From Hortaea werneckii (lineage: Eukaryota > Ascomycota > Dothideomycetes > Mycosphaerellales > Teratosphaeriaceae), in assembly GCA_037044905.1 (NCBI GenBank), contig JBAOKB010000186.1, forward strand, positions 1-54,700: a stretch of DNA of 54,700 nucleotides. Reading direction: 5' to 3'. The notes beneath the pieces were generated by a model. The model searched no databases and was not told where the DNA came from. It saw only the letters and a list, made by a program, of their open reading frames with translations. A program made the position numbers and the translations under genes. Positions 11,022 to 22,376 of this stretch are shown piece after piece. Each line of letters starts with the position of its first letter. Within the stretch, counting starts at the first letter, position 1.

Positions 11022-12323
11022 TCTTTGGATGACGATTGATTGGGGTGTGTCAGGTCGTTTTTGAGCTGAAGGGGGCGGTTGGTGGAATGGTCCGTGGATG
11101 GACAGAGATAGATGGAGGATCGGATACCTCGACGAGACAACAGAGGCTTATCCGCCGTCTTTTTTTTTTTTTTTTATTCTTTTGAGGAGGGGCCATCGAA
11201 AAAGTCCCAGGCAGGCATCTTTCCTGTTTTTCATTGCATGGCGATCGAGGGTGTTTATCTTGGGGATTTCTTTTTCCTTTTCTCCTTTGTATCCTCTCTT
11301 CTGTTTCTTTCAGGGGAAATCGGAGGGGGTCGTGGGATTTTTCCGCATCGGAAGCGAAGGAAATGGCGGGGTGGGAAGGGGTTTGGTTAGAGCATCTTCT
11401 CAAGATGTGGGGATTTGGTTTGGGGAAAATCGATAACGGCGTTCAAAGATGGGAGGTTGATGCAGGGGATAGCGATAGTGAAGGGGAGAGAGAGAGAGAG
11501 GTCTGGCTTGGATATGGACTGGGATTGGGCGGGCTCCTTTGTTTTTTCCTCTCTCACTCTCTCTTTTGTGTGGTCCTTTTCCCTTGAACGGCACTGCATT
11601 GCCATATATCACCACCCACCCTTCTCGTAGAGTCTTATACAAATGCGCGCATAGCCCACAATTTAACTTGAAACCAAATTCCGGGGCTTGTCTCATCTCA
11701 TTTCTTTTCTCCAAAGAACTCGTGGTCGTTGCTCGTCATATTGGACTAGGGGCTTCCCTTACTTTGAAGGGCAGCGACTGCGGGAACTGGGCGCAGAACG
11801 ACATCTGCATGCGACGGCTACATTGTTCTTTCGTTTGGATCCATGAATCGTAGCGACTTGTACCACAGCGGCGATATGATGCCACAGATTCCCGAACGTG
11901 TTGCACAAAGCCGCATGGCATCCCTTCCTCAGGTTGCTCAGATGACGATGCTTCTTCGCCACATCTGGGTCTCCGCGGCATGGCTCATCGGCAAGGGCCT
12001 CGGGCAACTCTTAACGAGAGCTATAAGAGGCGCCGACTATTACGTCTATGTATTCAACCGTCGAAGAAAAAAGGGCCACTCCTTCTTGGGTCCTTCGAAA
12101 TCGAAGGGTGTGGATCTTTGGCTTTGTATTCCTAAGCGAGAAATTTAGAGTTTCCCCCTCCATGACTCGGGAGGTTTCCCGGTTGTTGTCTTTCGCTTGG
12201 CCTGTGTAACTCTATGGATGCAAGAAAATTGTCACGGTTTATAGTTACCTACCATTACTCGAAGTTGGGTTGGTCGCGAAGGGCGGAATGACGGAAGGTA
12301 CGGCATTCCGGGGGCTATTATTG
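11022..12323. other. Intergenic after nimA, low-complexity
   Basis: Contains a T run (17 T, about 11160-11176), a GA microsatellite (gagagagagagag, about 11487-11500) and pyrimidine tracts. This is probably the long 3' UTR of nimA plus spacer. Open frames such as 11843-12148 have no recognisable domain. Confidence 0.4.
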
Positions 12324-12385
12324 CGGAAAAAAACACTGTCGCACCTCCGAAATCCGCGCTCTATACACCTCGAGTTATATAGAAT
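12324..12385 (+). repeat. Left terminal inverted repeat
   Basis: About 60-bp arm matching 12761-12822 in reverse complement. Differences are limited to the inner part (tataca versus cacaca, ttatat versus tgcgta). Confidence 0.85.
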
Positions 12386-12760
12386 TTATAGATACTCCTT
12401 CCTACTTCTATATAACCTTTTATATATATTTTCTATTATATAGAATAGGGTTTTAATACCTAAAAAATTAATTTAGGATAGTAATAAATTTTAAAAAAGT
12501 TCTATATAAAAAGAATAAGGGGTTAGAAAGGTATAGAGTAAGGAATCGTAGTAGCTTTAGAGCTTCGGAGCTTCGGAGGTTTATATAAGCAAAAAAGTCC
12601 TAGGACTCCCTTCTACCTTTCTATACCCTAATATCTTTTTATTAAGAGGTTTTTAAGCTTTAATAATATTCTAGATCGATTTTTTAGGTCTAAATTATCT
12701 ATTTTATAAAATATAGTAGATTTAAAAGAGGCTTTATAGAGGTAGGGAGGGGTATATAGG

Positions 12761-12822
12761 ATTCTACGCAACTCGAGGTGTGTAGAGCGCGGATTTCGGA
12801 GGTGCGACAGTGTTTTTTTCCG
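12761..12822 (-). repeat. Right terminal inverted repeat
   Basis: Reverse complement of the left arm at 12324-12385. It ends in a T7 run and ccg. Confidence 0.85.
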
Positions 12823-15800
12823 ACACGATAACAGCGAGCTTGCGCTTTACTCATCCATGCCCTTTTGGGGCAATGAAAAACATCCATCTACAGTGGCCCA
12901 TGGATGCGTCAATACGACTTCACGTACGAGGAATTACCTTCTTCTCTCTCTCTACCATTTGTCAAGATGAACCTATTATGGCATTCCATCAAAAACAACG
13001 ATGCAAAGTCTAAGGAAAGAAGGGGAGCGGGTTAAAGAAATGAATTGAGGTCTTCGTAGCTTTGTCGATGAACGATGTTATTGTGGGTAAGGGTCAAGAT
13101 TTTGGGGACTTCAAGTCCTTGAATGCAACGGATAACATCAGGGAACGCGTACTGCCACGAACGCTCCATGGGCGCCTGAACGAGGAAATTCATGATTTCG
13201 GTCGTTCATCTAATCAGCGGCAGCTGGGACTCAATCATGGATGTAGGCGAAGATGAAAGTAAACAGAATAAAAGAGAGAAAGCCACTCCTCTACCCTATC
13301 ATAGTAGAAAGATTCAGAGGAAAGTACCCCTCCCCGCATATGTCTTATGGCTGTGAGCGTGAGTTTATGGACCCCAGTATCGATTGGTGATACCAACCCA
13401 TTGGTTGGAACCAGGCAAGACCTGCTAATTGTTCATGTTGCATCTGTCTTCAAAGTTCTTCCCGAAATCCTCACGATCTTTATTGGCGCTACATGGTTGA
13501 AGCACGGAGCTCTCATGGGAGGACGCGTTGGAGAATGAGGGAAAAGGACACGTCGCGAGCGTTTGGAGAAAACTCATGGAGCAAGATTTAGTGAGCAACG
13601 GTCAAAAGAGTCGTGCTCCAGAAAAACGGGCAGTGACGGCTTTTCAGGTTTACCAAGCACTGTAATACCGGAAAAGCAAGCCGGAACTGCGTTCGCTTTT
13701 GGTTCCCTTCGCTCTATATGCGGATCTGTGCCTTCTGGCTCCAATGGTCGCATGGGTTGACAGAATGTGGCTGCGCTCTGATTGTGTAGGTCCAAGGGGA
13801 AGGTTCGTTTGATATTGCTTGAAATGGCATCGAACAACCTTGTCAGAAGGATTGGTCGGGACATGGTCCGTCAGTGCCTACTATGCCAGGATCCGGAAGC
13901 ATAGCTGCATGCGTACGTAGAGAACGATGTTGTTTTTGGTAGCAGCCCTGCAGGCACAAGCGGATGGGTGAGGTTGGTAGGCCATGCGACTTTATCCAGA
14001 AGCGACCTTGCGCACAGCGTGCTCTGCATATGGCAAAATCATGCCTCGCAGTTCGCTTGTTTTCTTGGCCGGGTCTTCAGGCGATTCTTTTCTCACGTGG
14101 CGGATAATATGAGCCTAAATGCCCAAACGCGATAGGGCTGAGGGACGACAGAAACAGAACATGGGAACATCCGAATCCAGTCGGTCGATGATAAATGGTA
14201 ATAAGCCACCTTGTTATTACGCGCAAGGGTTGTCATTCTCGTATTGGTCGCCAAAGTTGGACATGCTTGCTAGATCTCGGTACTGGCAGATCACTGCAGC
14301 TACCCAACCACACTGACTGGCATTCTGTTTCTCGGCAATCTCCCTGCCAGCTGCATCGCGCTACTGGCATGCTTTGCCAGTGCTCAGTGGTGTGGTGGAT
14401 GTTAGCATGGACGGGAAAGGTGGGATATTAGACATGAAGAAGCCTGGAAAATGTTTCGCCACTGCTCAAGCCTGGAGCAACTTGACAACGGTTGGCATCA
14501 GTCACGGTGCCTTCACCGCCGTTGTTTGATCCTGAGATCTATCAAGGCGATCTATGCTTACAGCCCCTAGGCCGTGTTTTGACGTTCCTGTTATGTCAAG
14601 CGGCGAATGATTCAGCGCGTTCAGTACACGAGATTATGAGGTAGGGGCGTTGAAACATGTGGGCTCTGGCGTTGGCTACCTGCCAAAGCGGTATAGTATG
14701 CTAGCCTCAACGGTTACAGGGCAAGTTCGTAGGAACGAATAGCAGGCAGCAGTCGCCCGTAATCACAAGTTTGCAGTTGGCTCCTACGTAACGGAGAAGT
14801 CTTCGTTAGCACGGAATACATATACGAACGGCAGATTCCGACGAGCTTCCAGGGCAGCGAGAACCGTCGGCGCCATTCATGCTTCCAAGTGGGCATTTGC
14901 CGGGTGGTCGTGAAAGAGCAACAGGTCAGTGTGAAGGACGCTATTGGCTGACCAGAGATGAAGATGTTGTCACCGATGGCCTAGCGGTATGGTGAATAAT
15001 GGGTGGTAGCTTGGCACGAGCTCGCGAGGGCACATGAGATGCATCTCAAGAGAAGTCGGAAGTTGGCGCACGGATTAGGAAGGTGCACGGGTCGAAGATG
15101 GCAGGGCGTCGCAGAGGCTGCCGCGTTTGGAATAAACCAGCACCCTAGTACGCGGCCAATCTACCAACAACAAGTGCCGATAGGGATCACAGGGATGTCG
15201 ACTAGGGTACGTGGGAGGTCGTCGGTCGGCAGCGTCCTTGATCAGTGGGCGCACTACGACCACGGTGCTCGTGCAGCAGGCCACAGGCCACAGGCGACGA
15301 CGACGATCATATGATCAGCGCCGCATCGTGCGATGTGGATGTGCAGGGGTCGGCGGACTCACGCTTGGTGGCTTGGTGGAGCGGCGTCCTGTACAGTAGC
15401 CTGTCGATGCGTCGAAGGGGAGGGAGCTCTACCCGGGTGTGGGTCTTGGGCAGCCGGGGAATCTCCAGACGCCACACCTGTCTCAGATCTCCGAAGAGCC
15501 GCGGAAAGGCTTTCCTAGATGTCGCGTGGTTCCTCGTGCTTACAGGCATTGCCAAGCGTCAGCCTGTGGCACGAATGACCATGACCACCACAGTGCACCA
15601 TGACGGTGATGAATAATTCCACCGGCGGACACAGAACGGCAATACCTCCTATCGAGCCTATCTACCCTCCACGGCAGTCCTTCTCCTCCGCGCTGCCGGA
15701 CGACTGGAGCGTACCTCCTCTCCCCCCATCCCCTCCGTCAGCAGGATGAGGAGGACGGCAGATTCCACTCCGCCAATGGGCGACCGCAAGCGACCACAGG

Positions 15801-17665
15801 ACTGCATCATCTCACCCGGGTTGGCTCTGCTTTCGAAGACGATGACCCATGTACGTCCGTAGAGAACATACGTAACCGGCGCCCGCTCTAGCGTCGGTAG
15901 TGACGCCAGCGACCAAGCTCAAGCCACGGCGCTCGCCACACTGCAGATCGGACGTGTTGCCTTGCACGGTATGAACCTTTTCCACCAACGCGCCGTCCAT
16001 CCAAACGTCTGGCGTGAAACTGCCCTACGAACAAACGAACGGCACTACCATCGACTACTGCCAAATATCATGATTGCGCCGCATAATTTGCGGGCACCGC
16101 GGACGGAAGCCTAATGCCGCCAGCTTAAGCTCCCTGCGCGATGCGCGATACGCCACCAGAATATCATCTCTGCACGATGGCGGGCACGAGAAGATTACGG
16201 ATCTCTTGCTCCGCCTTGGGAGCGAGTCGCGGAGATGAGCCTAGCAGATTGATCTGGGCCCGATAGAGAGCCAGGTAAGCAGATGCTTAGGGCCGCTCTG
16301 CTCGTCTCAATCCACGCTATGCTTCCTTCCAGACGTCCAGAGCCGGCCAGCTCCTCCTAGACTCCCACAGCCCTCTTCGAACCTTCCAAGTCCTCAGCGG
16401 TCGCAGGGGCTAGAGTATCATAGATGTGCCAAGCCACCGGTCGCATCGCAGGCCCACCCACTGTGCCACATGGCGTTCGGATACCGGCGAGGATCTGGCC
16501 CTCCCGCCGCCCCGGCGCTTGTCTGTCCGCCCTAAACCCTCTCAAAGTTGGGCCTTTCTTCGCCGTCTCCACCATTCACCTTATCTAATTATTGCTGGCT
16601 GCCACACCGTCCGCCGCAGGGACGTTGTGGATGATGATATTGATGATGCTGCCTGGGCATGTCGAGACGGACGGATGATTGGACGGTAACGGTATCAAGC
16701 CACTTCTACGCGTACGCAATAGTGTGGCGAAACACCGTCCAAGCACCCCTCCCCGCGGCCACACTCTAAGCGATCTGCTGGCCAGGATGTAGTAGCGCAC
16801 CTTTGTTGATGCAAAAATTCGGTTAAGCATCCTCGTGGAGCTCAAAGAGCCCTAGCACCCCCATGTGGCCCAGGTCGCATCCTGGTTCAACAGTTGCTCC
16901 ATTTAGGCCCTGGCGCACGCTACGGTACCCTGTCCGGAAGACTTTAGCGCATTTATCCAAAGTTGTAACTCTGCTGCCACTCATCACACGAAATCTAGTA
17001 GTCCCTCGTCTGCCTCGGGACCGGGAACCTCGAAAGTTGCGTATCCCAAAGTAGTCAACATCATTCTTAAAGGTTATTACGCTCTTGCTGCCATTGGCAC
17101 CATGATCTCCGCAATCGCTCTTCTATGTGGATCACTGCCCTCTATAGGCTGGACCGATTTGTCGTCGGAGTCCCCGTTGGTGACAGGCGTGTGCACTAAG
17201 GCCCCGTTTGGCCCTGCTATCACTTCTGACCGGTGCATGCATCCATTAATTATTATTGTTGTTGCTTCTTCACCTTTCGCACTCATGCAAAGCTCCCGCT
17301 AGCTGCTATTGGTCGATCACTCATCCTTCTCCCTTTCGCGAACGCCCGCCGACTCCTCTGCATTCTTTTTTTACATAGCGAGTACCGATAGGCCGGTCAG
17401 CCTCGTTGGTCAGAGACTTTACACTAGTTGAGGCCTTGCTCCTCTACGGGTTACACGTTCTTTGTGGCTTGTTGCCATCGACTTCAATCAAGCCCACAGC
17501 ACGCGAGGACATCTCTGCCGTGCGCCATTGCATAGACGGCCGTGGTGATTCCCTACGCGCCACAATTTTGGCGCCATCTTTGCTGGCAAGGCCATTCGAT
17601 CACGCTTCCAGCGCCGCCACAGTCACCTACATTGCCGCCAGCCAAGTGCTTGGGACCAAGGGGTA
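12823..17665. other. Gene-poor region of 4.8 kb
   Basis: No recognisable protein gene. Open frames are short, on both strands, and lack family signatures (largest 123 codons at 15245-15616). Composition is not AT-rich, so it does not look like mutated repeats. It may be the long promoter or leader of the regulator at 17666, a non-coding RNA locus, or a strongly decayed region. Short tandem motifs occur (gatgatattgatgat about 16629, tattattgttgttgctt about 17252). Confidence 0.4.
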
Positions 17666-19053
17666 ATGTCCTACAACCAAGCTACCTACCTGCCAGGCTA
17701 CAGCGGTACAACCTCAGCTGCACCATCAGCTGCAACTGGTCCATCGGGCACCAACGCTATCCTTACGTCGGAGACGCCATCAGCATCATTATCTAACCCC
17801 AAGAAGCGCAAGCCAACCACAACGAAGCCCTCAAAGCAGTTGCCCAGGTCTGTCTCAACGCCCCAGCTGGGTGGTCTTTCCGCCATGTCAGACACGGACG
17901 ACAAAAAGCGCAATAAGCTCGGATATCAACGAATCTCCATTGCATGCGGTAAGTGGACCCGACCGAGCCGTGTTTTTGTTTCTTGGAATTACGCGGTGCA
18001 ACGCGTCCAGATTGATCGCTGACCATTCCAGCTCACTGTCGACGAAGAAAGATACGGTGTCTGCTCGCCGAGGACGACGCGCATTCACGCTGTCAAAATT
18101 GCATTCGACTCAAAAAGGAATGCGTGTTCTATCCAGTGGATCAACAAAGTGCAATCGAAGGCAAATCAGACTGCCGTACCAAGCCTGACAATGGTTCGGC
18201 GCCATCATCTGTCGTTTCCTCTACGTCGCCAAAGAGTGGCACGGAGAGAGGTTTCGAAGATCCACGTAAAGTACGACCTTTTCCGTCGCTGCCATCTAAC
18301 GCTCCAAGCGATTTCCAGCAATTCCCCGTTGAAGCTGGGAACGCGATGACTGGGCAAGGTAAGGTGTAAAATCGATTGTCAAGATACCGATTTTTCAACT
18401 GACGCGCTCGCATAGCAGCCCATCCAAGCTTTGCTCACCCGCAATTTGGATATGGTGGGCCTGATCAGGCCCAACCCAGCTGGGGCACGCACGATACATT
18501 CAATCACGAAGAGCCTATGGTGCCAGCACCTGGCGGACACGTGCCAAAGCACATATGGAGCTACGGACAGCAAGGACCTACAGGAGACTACGCGCCGTTC
18601 CCTATGAACGTCCCGCCTGTCTCCCAGAGTCCACAAGCTATGTCTCCTTTCGCTTTTAACGAACCACGAAGTGACTCGGTCTGGGCACCGCAGCAGTCTC
18701 CATTACGATCAACCTCCTATGGGAATGTCGATAATATCCAGCCAAACGATCCATCTTTTGCTTCGGCTTATTCTGCACCCCCGCCCTCAATGCGATACCC
18801 TCCGCCTCCTCTAGAGTTCTCCAATCCGACGATGATGTTACAAGAGCCCGCTCCCTTTTCTACGCCCGTGGGCCCGCCGCCCCAGTCTATTCCAACGCCT
18901 CATCCATATGCCTTCCACCAAGGACCGCCTGATCATAATGCAACGATACCAACCAACCAAACATATCCTGGTAACTGGATGGCAATGCCTCCCCGCTATG
19001 GACCTACACAGGAAGAGCCAGGACGATACGTCGGTAGGTATCAGAGACAATAA
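17666..19053 (+). CDS. Zn(II)2Cys6 transcription regulator, three exons
   Basis: Exons are 17666-17948, 18032-18358 and 18419-19053, giving 414 residues with consistent phase-1 joins. The first splice lies inside the zinc cluster: ISIAC from exon 1 joins AHCRRRKIRC from exon 2, giving C-x2-C-x6-C, then the second half CQNCIRLKKEC. Upstream is a basic KKRK stretch that could be a nuclear localisation signal. The cluster is preceded by KKRNKLGYQRISIAC and followed by VFYPVDQQ, a pattern I associate with a conserved filamentous-fungal regulator, though I cannot name it. The remainder is Pro/Ser/Gln-rich and disordered (activation-type). There is no fungal-specific middle homology region. Its long gene-free upstream region hints at complex control, but that is inference. 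Confidence 0.86.
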
Positions 19054-21070
19054 CGATCGCGATTTCTGTCCGCGACGCTATATTTTGGGGGGTTCACTGG
19101 CACTCGGGGGCATTCATGGCTTGAATGTACTACACTTTACGGCGACAACAGAGCAATCAACCGGTATGAAGACATCAAGATTGATTGGTTCCGGCAGCCG
19201 GGCGTGTGATGCCTTGACTACAAAAGGCGGGAATGCTTTCCCAGAAGAGCAAAGTGCAGGAATGTTCAGTCGATGCATCACATTGACGCATTGATTTCGA
19301 CAGACGTATGCTGCATCAATGATCTACACATTAGCGATCGCTTCCCGGGAATCTACGACTTACGATCAATGGCAACCTGCGATGCAGTCTGCCATCGTCC
19401 TCCGCTAGCATTTTGGAAAAGCCATGCTTTGCAGCTTTGCGTATTACAAAACCACCGTGTCGAGGTGCGAAATCCACTTCTTTGGACTACATGACCTGAG
19501 AGTTAGCCTAGCCTCGACGCCAAGATCGACCAGGGGGAGCCGGCGGAATCGGGCGGTGCACCGCCACTACTCCAGGTGGGAAGGACACAACCTGACACCC
19601 TGGAGTTGGGACCCGTACATCGTACCGCGCCCAACTCCCGCGCTTTGACTGCAATATGTGAGCGGCGGAAGGTACGGAAGTCATGTATACAGTTACCATT
19701 AATCTTCTCCATGCAGGCGTGGGATGTGGCACAGCTATACAGGCATAGTCGCGGCTTAAAAAACAGATCCATCCATCGTCTTGCAGCAAACTGCGTTACA
19801 CGACGTGAAGTTTGTTTGGGTCGGCTAGATCGCTCGGATAGACTGTCTGATTGGGACTGGTGAGGCGGAATCACAGTAGGGGAGCCCGCCGTTTCAGTAG
19901 CAAGATGAAATATACCCTCTCGACGCCCGGGCTCGCCAAAGCAGATCATGTTTGCTTCTCTAGGTTCCAAGCTTCGGTGCCCCACGCCATTTCCTAGCAT
20001 CATGCAATGATTCCTGGCTTGGTCTTTTTCTTTTTCCTTTCCTTTTTTTCCCCTCCCGCCCCTCTTTCACCCATTCCTCTGCTCCTTCCTACTCGCATCA
20101 CACAGGAAGGACATTGCAGGGTTGTCTGGGCGTTGAAATCGAAGATCGTATGGCATTAAGTTGTGCTGGCGTCTCGCAACCATCCGAAGATGTAGACCCG
20201 AATCCATCTGCCGTATGTACCATACGATGCAGATAGCCGATACTCGCGACACTCTATCATCCACAACAACAATAATGGGGCGGAGCGCTCTCCGCCCCCT
20301 ATCCCGAGGTGTTGTTGTTTTAAGAAGAAGATGTTTAATGGGACAGGGCTACGTGAAAGTTTGAAGTCATGTTGCGTGACTTGGCAGCAGCTAGAGAGTC
20401 GCGTTTAGGTACTAGTAGAATAACCGGTTGGTAGGACACCCTACCTACCCCTCACATGCGCGAGATACAGTAGGGTCATAATGCTTGCCTAAATTTCTAG
20501 TGTGCCTTTCAAAAGCACACGGAAGCTGCCCATAGCAACACGCCATCATTTCATCAAATAACACAGGAAGAAGTTGTAAGTTTTGGGACCATTCATCTTC
20601 ACTTCCGAAACAACAGGTTTTGTAAACCAAGTCCGAGGCAAGTTCAAACGACCCAGCTAACTTCACCCATGCCCCACCAGGAACTTTATCGCGGGACTCC
20701 GGGCCGACAGAACGAACCGACAATAAACACCGATGTCTCTGGAAGGCAGTGATATTAATGATGAGAACAGTCAACACAAGAGGAGAACAATATTATTTCG
20801 CTATGCTGCTGCTAAGATGAAACCAATTGGCTTCCTTGAAGCATTCATCTTGACCGCAAAGTGTCAATCATAAAAGCGCCATCTCTCGTCCCTCGCTCAT
20901 CATTCCAGGTCCATCCCTTTCCGATCCCGGAAAACAATTGGCCTATTCGCGATGGCGGTCTCCTTCTGACGACCTTCTTACTTCTCTGGAACAGTAAAAA
21001 TGATCAGCACAACTCTTTTTTCCTACCCTGGCTCTTCTGCAAGGGAGGGATCTGAAGCATCATGGCATTT
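19054..21070. other. Intergenic, 2 kb, no gene seen
   Basis: Contains a strong pyrimidine tract at about 20020-20095 and short AAC repeats (acaacaacaataat about 20262). Open frames such as 19503-20003 (-) are not protein-like. Parts may be the 3' UTR of the regulator. Confidence 0.4.
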
Positions 21071-21377
21071 CTACTCACTTCCGCCGCTCAGACCAAGCGT
21101 GTCTGATACTTGCTGGCCCGCATTGCTGATGGCGTCCGTGGCCTGCTGGGTGTAGGACTTCTGGTCTTCAGGCTGAGCCTGGCCCGCGAGGCTGTCGGCC
21201 GTGCTCTTGACTTGGTCCTGGCCCTTCTCCAAAGTCGACTTCTCGCTGTCGGGCTTCAGGTTGGATGCGAGCTTGTCGCCGGCGCCTGGGGGTTTCGTGT
21301 CAGCTTTCTCCTCTCATGTCTGTGAGGATGACATGCGCGAAGGGGATTGACGTACCTTGACGGAGGTTGTCAGTCAT
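21071..21377 (-). CDS. hsp12: Hsp9/Hsp12-family heat-shock protein
   Basis: Two exons on the minus strand, 21377-21356 and 21285-21071, joined in phase 1 across a 70-nt GTACGT...CCCAG intron, give 78 residues. The peptide starts MTDNLRQGAGDKLASNLKPD and continues with EKSTLEKGQDQVKSTADSLAG, the amphipathic, lysine/aspartate-rich pattern of fungal Hsp12 and Hsp9 (family length about 60-110). These proteins are intrinsically disordered in solution, fold on membranes and protect them in stress and stationary phase. An AGGGG stress element and a TATA-like box lie upstream. The gene is short and spliced, so simple open-frame searches miss it. Confidence 0.82.
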
Positions 21378-22376
21378 CTTGAACGGTTTGAGTGGTTGGT
21401 GGTTGGACTTGGTGTTATGGATGTGTATTCGTTCTCGTTCTCAAAAGCGTGGAAGGTGAATTGCTACTTTTTATATGCAAAGTGCAACAGACACGAGCTA
21501 TATAAACCAAACGCAGTGAGATAGCGGGGCACTTTCAAGAGAGGGGTCCAGCCTTGCATGTGGCTGGTCCTCCCACTTCCTGTATGGTGTCGAGCCGACG
21601 TCACATTATGAAGGTGTCCAGCTGACCATACCTACGTATGGTAGTATACCAGATGCTGTGCTGCACCGCCATGCAGCGTCTAGGCCGCTCTGGATTGGCT
21701 GGAGTCGAAGCATACGCAAGTGCACAACGTATGGCGATCTTGCGATGGACATGGCGTATCGCCGTATGGGGCATTCTGGAAGTGTGGTAGCGTTGTCCTG
21801 GAGGCATGTGACCCTCGATTTCGCCATAGGCACAATCGTCATCATGACCGCTCAGTTGCGCCACATGAGGGTTGATCGAGTGGCTCGCCGAGGTACGCAC
21901 GAGCCAATATCGATCCTCTTGCTATTGGCGCAGCTGTTTTTACACGAGCACTCTTCTCCGAAACCAGGTTTTGGGAATAAATTGTGATTAATTGTGATTG
22001 TTACAGTATGCGCCCCGTTAAGTGCGCCGTCCTTCCCATGTTGCTATAGTCATTGCTCAAGCCATCAATACGGCAAGAATGAGTTTCTGCATTCAGATAG
22101 CTGCAACATCGCTACGTGCACGTAGAGCTCTCCCAAAATTGATTGGTCCTAGGTTGGAGATCAAGGCTCGAGGATCACTCTGACCGCACATCTGACATGG
22201 TGCATGTCAGAGGGAACGCATAGGGGAAAGGCATGGGTGCAAAACGCCCGCATGTCAGAGCAGAATTGTCATGAAGACGAAACGCCTCATACTCGAAACT
22301 GGTGTACAACCGCGGCTATCCATATGGGTATCTTCATGAACAATCAATTCTTAAAAGAGACACCACCTGAAAGGTC
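21378..22376. other. Intergenic between hsp12 and the Skt5-like gene
   Basis: Apart from the hsp12 promoter I see no gene. A short palindrome, accatac-ctac-gtatggt, lies near 21624-21641. Confidence 0.4.
21470..21546 (-). promoter_or_regulatory. TATA-like box and stress-response element upstream of hsp12
   Basis: Upstream of the hsp12 start (21377) are ctatataaa at about 21498-21506 and an AGGGG motif at 21542-21546. Fungal Msn2/4-type factors bind AGGGG/CCCCT. Their use here is inferred from the motif and the gene family. Confidence 0.4.

Larger units (their letters stand above)
12324..12822. mobile_element. Non-autonomous terminal-inverted-repeat element (MITE-like), 499 bp
   Basis: The left end (12324 onward, starting cggaaaaaaacactgtcgca) is the near-exact reverse complement of the right end (finishing at 12822 with tgcgacagtgtttttttccg). 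The match runs about 60 bases with only a few differences, and both arms include the cacctccgaaatccgcgctct block. The interior is about 380 bp of very AT-rich sequence full of TpA and has no coding capacity. I see no clear target-site duplication. The form fits a MITE or a foldback relic of a DNA transposon. The AT-rich core contrasts with the GC-richer arms and suggests past repeat-induced mutation. Confidence 0.85.
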
